From contig CAMRHE010000012.1 in NCBI GenBank assembly GCA_947044405.1, positions 8,118,001-8,182,000 of the forward strand: DNA of 64,000 bases, given 5' to 3'. Source of the DNA: Leptodactylus fallax. Its lineage: Eukaryota; Chordata; Amphibia; Anura; Leptodactylidae. The position numbers and the translations under genes were made by a program. The notes below the pieces were generated by a model. It worked only from the letters and a program-made list of their open reading frames with translations, did not search any database and had not been told where the DNA came from. Of this stretch, positions 11,555 through 22,692 are shown in pieces; the first letter of the stretch is position 1, and each line of letters opens with the position of its first letter.

Positions 11555-13185
11555 TCAACAAGGTCTTCTTCTTCCCCCCTCCTCTAGCAGACTGCATACC
11601 GGAAAGGCACCAGCTTCCCGGTCATGATGATCCTTCATCATGTTGACATGGAAGACCTTATGCCTGTTCCGGCCTGGATCAACAGTGACCAGGTAGCTGA
11701 CGCTGTTGACCTGCTGGTGCATGACGTATGGACCGGTCCATTTCGCCTGAAGCTTGTCCTGGGGCTCAGGGACTAGGACCCATACTTTCTGCCCTGGCTG
11801 GTATGTTCTCTCACGGGCATTCTGATCATACCAGCGCTTCTGGTCGGCCTGAGCCTGGACCATGTTGTCATGCACCAGCTGTGCCATAGCCTGCATTTGG
11901 TCACGGAATCGCAGGACATACTCCATGACTGGCATGCCTTGGATGGCTGTTTCTCCTTCCCAGGACTCTTTCACAAGAGTTAGGGGCCCACGTACACGTC
12001 TCCCGTACAAGAACCCCATTGAGGCTTAAGGCACCTCCCGGTAAGCGAACAGCAGGTGCGGGAGATAAGGCTCCCAGTCGCGCCCGTGGGACTCGACTAA
12101 CATCCTGAGCATCTGCTTCAGGGTGCCATTGAACCATTCACACAGGCCATTGGTCTGTGGGTGATATGGGCTGGACACCAGATGTTGCACCTCTGTTACC
12201 TTACACAGGCCTTGCATCAAGGCAGACATGAACTAGGTACCTTGGTCTGTGAGCATCTCTCTGGGAAATCCAACATGGGAGAAGATGCCTACCAGAGCCT
12301 TGGCCACTACATCAGCCCGGGTGGAAGACAGAGTGGCAGCTTCCGGGTACCTAGTAGCGTAGTCTACTACCGTTAATATGAAACGTTTCCCGGTGCGACT
12401 GGGAATGGACAGGGGTCCAATGAGATCCACAGCCACCCGCTGGAAAGGTTCGGTTATGATGGGCATAGGTATCATTGGGGCTTTTGAGCCTTGCCCATCC
12501 TCTGACAAGTGTCAAATGAACGGCAGTATTTAGCTACATCTGTCCCCATTTTAGGCCAGTAGAATAAGTGGCTGAGGCGAGCCTTGGTCTTAGCGATCCC
12601 CAGGTGGCCTGCCAGTGGAATATCATGAGCAATCTGCAACAATTCCACCCGATAGGGTTGGGGTACCACCAAATGTTTCTCCCTAAGCCGACTTTCTTTT
12701 CCCTTTGTGGGGATCGTTTCCCAGTACAACCTCCCTTGCTCCCAGTACATGCGGTCCTTGTCCGACTCCAAGGGAGGTTGATCGGCACGCTCCTTCAATG
12801 CGCCCAGACTGCGGTCAGCTTGGACAGCGTCCCTGAACTCCTGACTGGAACCAGACAGAAGAGATGTGCATGTCACATACCCGCCGGACTCCTCTGGCTG
12901 CAGGGTGGGGAGGTTAGTCATGGCGGTCTCAGTGCCATCTCCGGCTGACAGAGGGAACAGCTCAGGGGTCGGAGCGCCTTCCACCCCTCTAGCACTCTGG
13001 CTGCGGGTCACCACCGCAACACCAGCCGTCTGTTCCTCATCCGGATCGGCCCTGAGATCCCCGTGACCCACCTGACCACCTGGCACATTGTCATCAGTTG
13101 GGGTTGCCCCCAGCATCTCAGAAGAGCTACCCTGGAAATCTGCAAGGCAAGAATTAGCAATTACATTGACATTGCATTCATTCAT
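11555..13185 (-). pseudogene. pol part 1: integrase (degraded), upstream of RT
   Basis: The integrase inserts element DNA into chromosomes. The N-terminal zinc-binding region is in 13185-12472 (AHDIPLAGH...YCRSFDTCQ); the Phe in CRSFDTC probably replaces a Cys, which may weaken zinc binding. The catalytic core follows: Asp in RVAVDLIGPL (about 12426), Asp in LTDQGT (about 12246), Glu in NGLCEWFNGT (about 12138). Exactly 35 residues lie between the second and third, a perfect D,D35E layout. In-frame stops sit after DQGT (12236, TAG) and after REVP (12023, TAA). The C-terminal part runs to 11555 (MGFLYGRRVRGPL..., later a chain with W and Y typical of the C-terminal domain), and a few residues before LYGRR seem deleted. 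A frameshift near 11555 separates it from RT. Confidence 0.92.
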
Positions 13186-13884
13186 TTATTCACAGTGAAC
13201 TGCATGAGTGAATGGCTCAGCCCGGGTCACACTGAGGGGGCTCTCACCACTCGCAGATGTGGGCGGGGCTACAGCCAGGTTAACATTCCACAATGCCTCA
13301 TTCACATGCTCACTGATTACTTTAGCTGGGCACACAGCAGGGGGAAACAAAAGGCTGACCCCTCCCTCTGCCTGTGTCTGGGTCTGTGTGACAGGCTTCA
13401 ACATCACATTAAAATCATCCTTCAGTACAGACATTTTGTCACAGCGAGGTGGGGCTACTCCCACCCCATATTGGGACACCAAGGGCCCCAAATCTGTTCC
13501 CAATAGTACATTGGTAGGCAGATCAGACATTAGCCCCACATCACGCATTCCTTTTTCCGCACCCCAGTCCAAATGGACGCAAGCCATGGGCACAGTTAAG
13601 CGTTCTTGTCCAATACCACTCAGGGTCAGAGTTTTTCCAGGGATAATACTGTCCGCAGGGACCAAGTCAGGTTGCACCAGAGTAACATCCGCCCCAGTGT
13701 CCCGAAATCCCATGACCACTTTATCCCCCACAATGACCTGTTGACGGTTGGAATTGGATGGCAACCCCTCCCTCCCCACCAGGTATACAGATGAGCCAAC
13801 TGCCATGGCTGGGGAAACAGGGGGGTTCTTAGAGCGGTTGGGGCACTCCACCTTGAAATGTCCTGGCTGGTTACAGGCATGACA
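13186..13884 (-). pseudogene. Zinc knuckle and aspartic protease region
   Basis: This part carries a CCHC zinc knuckle of the nucleocapsid (13884-13843, CHACNQPGHFKVEC, spacing C-x2-C-x4-H-x4-C) followed by the retroviral-type aspartic protease. The protease motif is GFRDTGADVTLV with DTG at about 13701-13693. The frame ends at TAA (13186-13188) but continues in the same frame into the integrase region. That stop may be a mutation, or a true boundary between gag-pro and the rest of pol. An upstream frameshift near 13890 separates it from gag. Confidence 0.85.
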
Positions 13885-15030
13885 CCACCGGGCCTCTCCT
13901 TGGGACTTGGAGGGGGTCCCCGGAGCGCCCAGACAGGGACAGGGGAAGTAGAGGGGGCACCCGGGACAGAGTTTGTCTTACCCCACTTGGAGGCCACAGG
14001 CTGTGGTGAACTCCAGCTTTGCCCCTCCTTCCAGCTTGAGGGTCTCTGCAGTGTGGCTCCTCTCTTGGTCCCTTGCTCCCTGGTGGACACATAGTCGTCA
14101 GCAATCTCTGCAGCCTTGTCTGCTGTCTTGGGTTTCCGATCACACACGAACTGGTGGACCTCCAGAAGGCACACCTGGAGAAATTGTTCCTTTATCATAA
14201 GATCCCCAAGTTCCCCAAACGTGGTGACAGTAAGCCCTTTGATCCCCTGCCAGAATGTAGCCTGTAAGTGGTGCAGAACATCCGCATAGCTCTCTGTGGG
14301 ACCCCGCTGTATATTCCGGAACTTTTTGCCCGTACACCTCCGGCGTGAGCTGGTATCTCCGGATCAGCGCCGCTTTGATGGTCTCATAGTCCGCGTCCTC
14401 TGGTAAATTCGTGGAAACATCCAGGCCTTTCCCCTTAAGCCGGGGAGACAGGTAACGGGCCCATTCTGCCTGGGGAATATGATGCTGCTTACACACCCTC
14501 TCAAATCCCCGCAAGAACGAGTCCAAGTCCCCGTTATCTTCCAAGATTGGAAAGTCCTCGGATCGGATCTTTAGTGCTCGGGCTCCTGGAGTTTGTGCAG
14601 GGGAAGGTTGCACCTGCTGGCGAATTTCCAGCTTCTTTAGCTCAAGCTGATGCTCCCTCTCCGCCTGGCGTTCACGGGCCTCTCGCTCAGCCTCTCTCTC
14701 AGCCTGACGCTCTGCAGCAGCTTGGTACTGGTGAATCACCTCCAGACGGGTGCTATAGTCACTGGCATCTATCTTCTGTAAGGCCATTTGCAAGTATAAG
14801 TCCGTTACCCCCACAGAACTGGGGCTACTGGTCCCTCCAGGCACAGTTACCCCTGGGGTCCGGGCACCTGCTGAACCGTCTGGCATGGTGATGTTTTCTT
14901 GTGCCAGCCCCTCAGGACTTTGCTCCTCGTCCTGCCCAGCTGTAGCACCTTCCATATCAGCCATCTGCTCAGCGTTTGTATCAGTCAGTTGCTGACGTCC
15001 CCTGGCTCCACTTCTCAGAGTGCAAGGCAT
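13885..15030 (-). pseudogene. gag, with SCAN-like capsid segment (frameshifted)
   Basis: The structural protein starts at the ATG at 15030 (MPCTLRSGARGRQQ). It has an acidic N-terminal region, then a charged RQAEREHQLELKK-type coiled coil (about 14710-14620), then a capsid-like part (DFPILEDNGDLDSFLRGFERVCK, here given only as a landmark at 14560-14490). A frameshift near 14320 shifts the rest to the frame 14198-13900, with IKEQFLQVCLLEVHQFVCDR. That spacing resembles the SCAN domain, which is thought to descend from the gag of Gmr1-like elements. A second frameshift near 13890 precedes the zinc knuckle. The SCAN relation is from family knowledge and was not tested here. Confidence 0.82.
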
Positions 15031-15203
15031 TCACTAGAAGTCGTTGCCAAATAAAAGATAGGACAGAAAAAAGAAGGGAGGGAACAGTACTGTACCAAAC
15101 TTTCACCGTATTTTAAGCTTGATCTCATACCGCGCCCTTTCCATAGGATTGCCACAATTCTCAGTGTCTGCGTGATACCACACCCACACACTGTTATCCT
15201 AAG

Positions 15204-15223
15204 ATCCCACAACGCTGCCACCA
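15204..15223 (-). other. Primer binding site, tRNA-Leu type
   Basis: One base inside the 5' LTR, the plus strand reads ATCCCACAACGCTGCCACCA. This is almost the 3' end of vertebrate tRNA-Leu (ATCCCACCGCTGCCACCA) with a small internal difference. On the minus strand it starts TGGTGGCAGCG, as expected for a primer site. The tRNA assignment is from memory. Confidence 0.75.
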
Positions 15224-15224
15224 C

Positions 15225-15903
15225 TGTGAAGAATATCGCCTTGCCAAGCCTCTTGGCGTACCTGCGATCAACCTTCTTTCTTAACCTCCCACTCACACAC
15301 CGTGAGTAGATCGGGTCATAGGATAGAATGAAACGAGCTGTATAAATTTTATATATTTAATAACCCAAGTGGGTCGGTACGAATTAATAGCATATACAGA
15401 AATATACAATATTAATACGATCAAGCATAAACATACAAGCAAAAGAGCGATGATACCGTACATAAACAAAAAGGGAAAATAAAATATAGAATAGTACCTG
15501 AGCCCAGCTCTCTTAGCTGTCTCTCTTTCAGGCTCCACACAAACGACAAAAAGACCTCACCCCAGCCAGTGTGAAGACCCTTGTCCAGCTCTACCCTTCA
15601 CCCCCCCCCCCCCCCCAGCCAGCCCTCTCCTAATGAAAAGAGGAATCTATGCCGCTTAGAAGGAAAGATGGGTGCCTGGGTTAGTTGCAGGTCATTAGCC
15701 CACCCCTCCCCCCTTTGGACATCTGGGATATCACACTGACGGGCCAGACAGGCCCTCTCTCCATGCTATGCACATAAAACCATTGGAGCGAATTGACCAC
15801 CAATGTAAACACAGCTTTACATTCCTACAGATATGTGACTAATACGAATGAGGAATGATACATGTCCAAGAAAGATACATAAATTGAGGGTCTCATCATC
15901 ACA
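15225..15903 (-). repeat. 5' LTR of the gypsy element
   Basis: 679 bases with the same TG...CA ends as the left LTR. It differs mainly by a longer poly-C run at 15601-15616 and a handful of substitutions. An 81-codon hydrophobic frame (15538-15293) occurs in both LTRs (9691-9446), but its identity follows from LTR identity and is not evidence of a gene. Confidence 0.93.
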
Positions 15904-15908
15904 CCCCT

Positions 15909-18027
15909 GTAATTTGTAAAAATGTTATTGCTTCGGTGTAGAATAATGACGTTATTGCACATTATGTATGGACCTTGTTTTTTACTGCTAGGTACACTAT
16001 GAACAATCCAAATATTGCAGTTTGAATCCAGTTTAAATCCAGTTGCTTCGTATGCCTAAACTATAGCTACATCACTGCAAAACAAAGCCATTAAGACCAT
16101 GAAGACCAGGGACAAGTGCTTCTTTTGGAAGAAGGCAGCTATGCTTTTCTAATCTCTTACAACCCCTTTAAATATTAGGTAATTTTACTAATTTGTTCTA
16201 TTCTCTAGAAGAGAGGTCTGTCATGAGCTCATAAACATCACAGACTCCTTTGTCTACTGATTCACAGACCACAAGTAAAATAAGTTTGTATTCCATTAAC
16301 AGCGCTGATGTGAACAGCCGCAGGGCATTTCATATACAGTGCCCTTAATTTTACAGTCTGTACGCCAATGTTTCATCAAAACACTCTAAACCACTTGGGT
16401 TCACTTTTATTTTAAACTTCTTCTGACAACCAGGCCTATGAGTTCACCTTATGAATCATGTATAAGTAGAAACACACCATATAAGTCAATGTTCATCTCA
16501 AAATTACCCCCACATAACAATTTATTTATTTATTTATTTTCTATTTTCTTTACATAACTTTATTGATCACGTGATTGCAATTCAATATTCTATGCTGTAA
16601 TATATTACCCACTTACAGCATGTCACCTAATGTTTACATTGAATTTGTCAGGTCCTGAAAGCCACAGCTATCAAATAACAGACTATCAATAGAGGACTAT
16701 AGTCAGGTCTAGCAATAGGTTCAAAGTTCAAGAACATAAAATTCAGTAGTCATCTGGTGACCAATAGAAAATAAACAACTTGTATGACCTGTCCTTCTGG
16801 TTTTGTTTAGGGGCTATCAAATGAGCCTAATTGTGCGAGACGTCAATGTTTGCAGTTGTACATATCATGTACAATACTACTGTCGCTCTTAAGTCTTTTA
16901 TCTCCGAACTCTATAAACATTGTGGAAACCTTGGAGCAATCTCAAGATGCTTCTTTTTCCATCCGCTAACATTTCAGTTCTAATCAATTTTAAATGTTTG
17001 GTTAAATTGACTTAAATTAGTGATAGGGTAAGGGTTACTTGGTAATGTTTATTTTACTTTTCCACTCAAGGAGTCTGATGGAAAGTTGTATTTTCATCAT
17101 CAATCCCATGGGAGACTTAAGATTTTAAAAGCCTAGTTTAGAAACCAAGCCGTTTCTCTTAGTGCTGTATCACGTGTCCACTGAGAGGTGACATCATGAA
17201 ACACAAATCATCAATGAGAAACAGATACCTAGGCAATATGGCAACCATGTGGAATTCTCACTCGTCAGTATTTCCTAACTAAATTATCATTAATTCTGAC
17301 AAAAAAAAGATTATTTTTATTTTTAAAAGTGATAGAGTATTTTTTTAAAAACTAATATGGTTATCACAGACAGGAGACATAGAGCTAGAATATTTATGGC
17401 TGACAAGAACTTATTGTGTGGAAGGAGAATGACGTCAACACTGATGAACAAAAATTATTTTGTATTCAAAGGGAATTTGTTCCATTGCCTCAAGCATTGC
17501 AAAAATACATGTAGAGAGAAATACGTAAAGCATAAGGAGCTAGAGATACATGAAGGTTGCTATATTTGTTCTTTTTTAGTTTTGTAAAGATGGCATCATT
17601 TGACCTTAATGCAAATCTAAACATCTTGAGAGTATTTAAGACTACTGAAGACATGCTGATCCTCTCATGTATTTTTAAGTGTAGTTAATAAATTCTACCT
17701 CTGTAGGACATGTTAAATCAGAAAAGCCAGTTAGGTTTTTGCTTTTTATACATATGGTATACAAATTATATATGCTAATGTTACCTTTTCATACAGTGTT
17801 GAAAGTGAAAAAGATATGTTGTAAAAAAGTAACCAAATGATTGGCAATCATATTGTTTTCTGATACATATGAGTAAGTAGGACTCAAAATTATATCTAGG
17901 GTTCTAGATAGTTGTATTTGGCATCAATATTTATTCAGCCATGAGAAGATCTAGAATGAGATAATTTATTTTATGTAGAATCAGTGTCATATATTTTTTC
18001 TGCATTCTGCTGCAAATGTCCTATATG
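15909..18027. other. Non-coding stretch, mostly unique-looking
   Basis: AT-rich sequence with no gene and no strong repeat except a short (TTTA)n run at about 16521-16540. It may be intergenic or intronic; nothing in the sequence decides. Confidence 0.5.
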
Positions 18028-18235
18028 CATACCTCCCAAGTTTCAAAGGACTGAAATCTGTGGTGCACCATGGCAAATTTAGATATCTTAAGCCATTCCT
18101 TCATCCCTGCTCATGCTCACTTTGGCTCCACCCATTCCCAACTATGTCCCTTTGTTCTCCACACAGCATAATGCCCCTTTATTGGCCCTGAAATGGTATC
18201 ATGTTCCTTGTGGTCTCCAAATAGTATAATGTCTC
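18028..18235. repeat. Left part of a degenerate frog repeat interrupted by the hAT element
   Basis: It begins GCATACCTCCCAAGTTTC, a common frog repeat start, and passes into a degenerate roughly 30-base periodic block (CATAATGCCCC..., AGTATAATGTCTCC). The same periodic block resumes at 23913, directly after the hAT-type element at 18236-23912, and continues around Tc1-2 to about 26010. It is therefore the older host of both insertions. Confidence 0.55.
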
Positions 18236-18299
18236 CAGTGTCGGACTGGGATGTCTATGGCCCACCAGTGGAATTGTTTCTAGGGGCCCACCGTCAGGA

Positions 18300-18520
18300 C
18301 CCCTGCAGATCAGCGGTACCGAGACAGGGCGGCTAAAGGTAATAACATGTCGGGAGCCATGCTGCTCACCCGCCATATGATGTGCACCATTGCACTACCT
18401 AAACCCACAGCTACACCCTGTATGGCAAGTGAACAGTGTGGCTCCTAGAATTGTTACCATTACCTGTAGCCGCTCTGTCCTGGAAAAGCTGATCTGCAGA
18501 AGTCCTGGCTGTTGTATCCC
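18300..18520. repeat. Palindromic frog MITE-like repeat (copy 1)
   Basis: About 70-base imperfect inverted arms: CAGATCAGCGG...CAGGGCGGCTAAAGGTAAT (18306-18345) pairs with TTACCTGTAGCCGCTCTGTC...GATCTGCAG (about 18456-18500). The loop side reads GTGCACCATTGCACTACC. A related copy is at 21617-21925. Confidence 0.55.
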
Positions 18521-19429
18521 CGCAGATGTAATATTGATGGCCTGTCCTAAGGACAAGCCATCGATATTAGAAAGATGGATAAATCCTTTAAAGAGGTTGT
18601 CCAGGAATTGGAGCAACCCATGTAGCTGGCGGGAGGTGTAAAGTAAAAAGTAAATAAATACAAAAGCATACTCACCTGTCCCTGGTGGTCCACTGCCAGT
18701 GTCCATTCAGTCTCGTGCTGGCACCTCCTTGCTGGGAGTCCTGCACCTCATGTGACCGCTGATACCAATTAAGTTCAGGATTTCCAAAAATGAGGCGCCG
18801 CCATGAGACCGAACATACACAGGCAGGGGACAATGGGGTGCTGGGGACAGGTGAGTATGCTTTTTTTTAAATACAGTGGACAGAGCTTTCTGCTTCTGGC
18901 ACCATATTGTGTACAGGACAGGGGCCAGAAGTGGCTCTGTACAGCTGATTGGTCCGAGGTCGGCCCCTACAGATCAGGTATTTATGGCCTATCCTGAGGA
19001 TAAACCATAACAAATTATGCCTGGACAACCCCGTTAATAAACCCCCATAAAGTGCCACACTTTAAAGAGGTTATCCAGCATAATTTTTTACTTTTACTTA
19101 AACTGCCCCTACCCCCCCCCCAAAAAAACAAACAAAAAAAAAAACATACTCACCTGTCCCCAATCCTGCAGCTCCGCTGTTTTCTTTTGCCAGAAGTCCT
19201 CACTGGCTGTGACGTCCCAGGTCCCTTTCCTTAGGCCACTGATTGGCTTCAGTGGTTACGTGACATCACAGGTAGTCACGTGCAGAGGGAACTTCCACTG
19301 GAAGAAAACAACACAGCTACAGGCAGGTTCGGACTGGGGTGCCTAGGGCCCACCAGTGGGATTGATTCTAGGGGCCCACCCTACTGCCATATGAAATATC
19401 GCCCATCCAGTTTTTGGCCCTAACTATTA

Positions 19430-20066
19430 AAATATTAAAATATTTATCCCATACGGTGAACGGCGTAGCGGGGAAAAAAAATCAAAATGGCCAAATAGCG
19501 TTTTTTTCAACACTTTAAAAAATTGAATAAAAAGTGATCAAACCAACAGATCTTTCCCCAAATGGTATCAATAAAAACGTCATGTTGTCCCGCATAAAAA
19601 GACGCCTTACCCAGCTCCATACATGTAAATATGAAAAAGTTACAGGTGACACAATATGGCGACGCAATTTTTTTTTTTTCTATTTAGCAAAGTTTTTAAT
19701 TTTTTAAAAGGTATCCAAACATTACAAATACTATATAAATTTGGTATCGCCGTGTTCGTACTGACCCGCAGAATACCAGTAACATGTCATTTTTACCACA
19801 CAGTGGATGCTGTAAAAATTAAACCCATATGAATTTGGCGCAAATGCAGTTTTTCTCCAATTGCACCTCATTCTGAATTTTTTCCAGCTTCCCAGTACAT
19901 TGCACAGCATATTGAATAGTGACATTACAAAGTACAATTTGTTTCGCAAACAATAAGCCATCATGTGACTCTGTGAACTGAAAAATGAAAAAGTTATGGC
20001 TCTTGGAATGTGGGGAGGGAAAAATGAAAATGCAAAAACAAAAAATGGCCCGGTCATTAAGGGGTT
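19430..20066. repeat. TTAACCCCTTAATGACC-type frog repeat (copy 1)
   Basis: It contains the characteristic series GTAGCGGGGAAAAAAAATC, AAAAAGTGATCAAA, CAATATGGCGAC and ends GTCATTAAGGGGTTAA (about 20054-20069). Related copies occur at 31670-32300, 39110-39586 and, in the opposite orientation, 48410-49651 and 49652-50520. It has no coding capacity. Confidence 0.6.
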
Positions 20067-20456
20067 AAAGGGGTTTTCTAAGGCTGAGTAATTGATGACC
20101 TATGCAATCATCAATTAATTGGAAAAGGATCAGCACCTGTTCACGTGATGTGTGTGCTGCAGCCTCTTCAGTACTTACCAAGCACAGCTCCATAGTGACT
20201 GTGCTTGGTATCACAGCTCAGCCCATTCACTTGAATGGGACTGAGCTGTGATCAGGCCATGTGATCAATGAACATAATGTCACATGTCCTGTGAAGTAGA
20301 AACAGCACTCAGAGAGGGCCACTGCCTCTTTAACCAGCTGAACCACAGGGGGACAAGGTGTCAGACCCCCAACAGATCTCCAATTGATGACATTTCTAAG
20401 GATAGGTCAGCAATTAAAAAAAAAAAAAGGAAATCCCTGGAAAATCCCTTTAAGCT

Positions 20457-20825
20457 AAGCCCCACATGGCGTCCTGCAGCAAAAAAGCTCTGCTGGAAAA
20501 GCCACGACAGCAACGCATTGCAGTTCTTCCTGCAGCGCTTTTGATAGAAAGTTCACAGAGGTTTCCTCTGTGAACTTTCTACTTCCATTATACCTATAGG
20601 GAAACCGCCGGCATTTCTGTAGGTATAATTGACATGCTGCGATTTCCAAAACCACAACGGTTTTGGAAATCGCCGCATGTCTGCAACACGTATATTAACG
20701 CAAAGTGGGGATAGGAATTACTAGAATCCCATCCACTTTGCTGTGACTGTAAAACGCTGCTTTTTTTTTCCACGGCGTTTACGCCGCAGGTGAACTGCGG
20801 CGTTTACACCACGTGGGGCCCCAGC
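20457..20825. repeat. CCCCACRTGG-ended MITE (copy 1)
   Basis: The ends are inverted (AAGCCCCACATGG at about 20455 and CCACGTGGGGCCCC at 20809-20822). The interior has CTGCAGCGCTTTT and a small palindrome (CCAAAACCACAACGGTTTTGG, about 20646-20666). Related copies are at 37795-38105 and, cut by Tc1-3, at 42553-42801. Confidence 0.6.
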
Positions 20826-21616
20826 CTTAAGGACAGAGAAGTGCCCCGACTATGGCTCTTGAAATGTGGTGACACAAGTCCCCACTGACCTATACTTCCT
20901 GCACCTGAATCCCTTACATGCTCCAGGATTAAGAGGCCAGAGTCACCTAACTACTACTACTTTATCCATAGGACAGACCATAATGAATCCTGGTTCCCGG
21001 TCCTGAGAATGGGGTTGTTTTTCTCCCCACAGTGAATTTAGTCTGACTGAATCCAGGGTGAATGTAACAGTGCCCTGCTGGATAGGATGCATCCATGCCC
21101 TCTTTTACTTTAATGGGAGTAACTGAGATAGCCGAAGTCCTGTACTTCACTATCTCAGGCACTTCCATTGAAGTTAATAGGTGCACGGTCGCCTCCCGTC
21201 CAGCTGGGCACGGCTACATTCAGCCTGGATTCAGTTAGAAGAAAAACACCCCGATTCTGAGGGCTCGATCCTATGGATAACAGATAACTATTCTTCATGG
21301 CATAACCCCTTTAAAAAGGTTATCCACCTTCTAATATTCTAGGCTACATTCACACGACAGTGCTCAGCACAGTGTACACCCTAAGAAAATCTGTTTTCAA
21401 GGATCCCTCATTGACATGAGTCTATTGAGGGATCCATAAAATCACCAAAAATAGCTGGTTCTATTTCTTTCTTGGATCATTCACACAGACGGTTAAAACA
21501 ATGGTCGTGTGAATAGATCCACTAAAATCTATCGGACCGTGTGCTGCTAATACAACAGCCAGCACACAGCCTTGGAATCCTGTTGTGTGAATGAGCCCTT
21601 AGATCTGTGGAAGTCT

Positions 21617-21925
21617 GACAACCTGGATCCCTGCAGATCAGCTGCACCAGTCTGACTCCCAGTAATGATTATATGCCAAGAGCCACACTGCTCACTCACT
21701 GTACAAAGTGCAGCTGCGGCTTTTGGTACTGTAGTGCTGCCTCATAGACTTCAATGGAACAGCGCTGCAGTACCTAAAACCACCACTACACTTTATACGG
21801 CTAGTGAGCAGCGTGGCGCCTGGTATGGTAACATTACTGAGAGCCATGCTATTCCAATGCAGCTGATCTTCAGGGGTTCCTGCGTGTTGGTACCCTGCAG
21901 GTGGTATATCAATAATAGAATGTGG
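21617..21925. repeat. Palindromic frog MITE-like repeat (copy 2)
   Basis: It is related to the copy at 18300. CCTGCAGATCAGCTGCACC (21632) pairs with GCAGCTGATCTTCAGG (21859). The middle is GCGCTGCAGTACC, and it ends GTGGATAATCCCTTTAA followed by the AAAGGGGTTGTCCAGG start of another frog repeat (21937). Confidence 0.5.
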
Positions 21926-22325
21926 ATAATCCCTTTAAAGGGGTTGTCCAGGCAAAAATGTATTTTTTAATTAGAGTGGGAGAGGTGAAAAAAAACGAAA
22001 AAAAAAAAAACACATTTACCTGTCCCCGATGCTCGTGTGTCCCCCAGTCCTGCAGCTCTGTTGGCGCATGTCCCCACCGCACATGACTGCTAAGGCCAAT
22101 CCGCAGCCACAGCAAAGGGACGTCACTATCTGTGACGTCCCTGGGTCCCTTCTGTAGGCCGCTGATTGACCTAAGTAGTCACGTGACGGCCTCAGCGGAA
22201 GGGAGCTGGGAAGTCATAGCCAGAAGACAGCCAAGTAGCAGGATCGGACTGCATTGGGAGGACACTGCAGCATCGGAGACAGGTGAGTAGGGTATTTTTT
22301 TGTTGTTTTTCACCTCCCCTGGCAT

Positions 22326-22351
22326 AAAAAAAAAAAAAAAAAAAAAAAAAT
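22326..22351. repeat. Poly(A) run
   Basis: A run of about 25 A bases directly after CTGGCATA. It could be the tail of a retroposed sequence or a simple slippage product. Confidence 0.8.
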
Positions 22352-22534
22352 TAACAACATATTGACAAAATTATATTGTATTGGGGGTTGGGTAAAAAGG
22401 TTATATCTGCCATATAAATAAATAAGCCGTGTTAAATCAGCCCCATAGTATATACACTGTATGAATAGGATGCATGACATTTTTTTTTTTAACATCATGC
22501 ATCCTATTTGTACAGTGTAAATACTATTTATTTA

Positions 22535-22692
22535 TTTTTCTTACTTATATAGCGCCATCATATTCCGCAGCGCTTTACAGACATTGTCAGTCATTCTCCC
22601 ATATAGGACTCACAATCTACATATGAATGTCAATGTCTGTAAAGCGCTGCGTAATATGATGGCGCTATACAAGTAAGCAGAATAAATAAATA
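22535..22692. repeat. Inverted pair of a frog retroposon tail
   Basis: TATATAGCGCCATCATATT...GCAGCGCTTTACAGACATTG (22547-22589) is repeated in reverse at 22630-22690 (CAATGTCTGTAAAGCGCTGCG...TGATGGCGCTATACAAGTAAG). The motif is widespread in frog genomes as a LINE/SINE-type tail. The head-to-head pairing forms a hairpin of about 60-base arms. Confidence 0.7.

Larger units (their letters stand above)
9378..15903 (-). mobile_element. Full-length Ty3/gypsy LTR retrotransposon, Gmr1-like
   Basis: A complete 6.5-kb element on the minus strand with two LTRs, both TG...CA on the plus strand, flanked by the 5-bp target duplication CCCCT (9373-9377 and 15904-15908). Order in the transcribed direction: 5' LTR (right), tRNA-Leu-like PBS, gag with zinc knuckle, protease, integrase, reverse transcriptase, RNase H, polypurine tract, 3' LTR (left). 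Integrase lies before reverse transcriptase. This Ty1/copia-like order in a Ty3/gypsy element is the defining trait of the Gmr1-like group of deuterostomes. Several stops and frameshifts make it non-autonomous now. Confidence 0.93.

Noticed and set aside
12568..13744. Plus-strand open frames of 126, 147 and 178 codons
   Set aside because: They are antisense shadows of the gypsy integrase and protease regions, which carry the family motifs on the minus strand.
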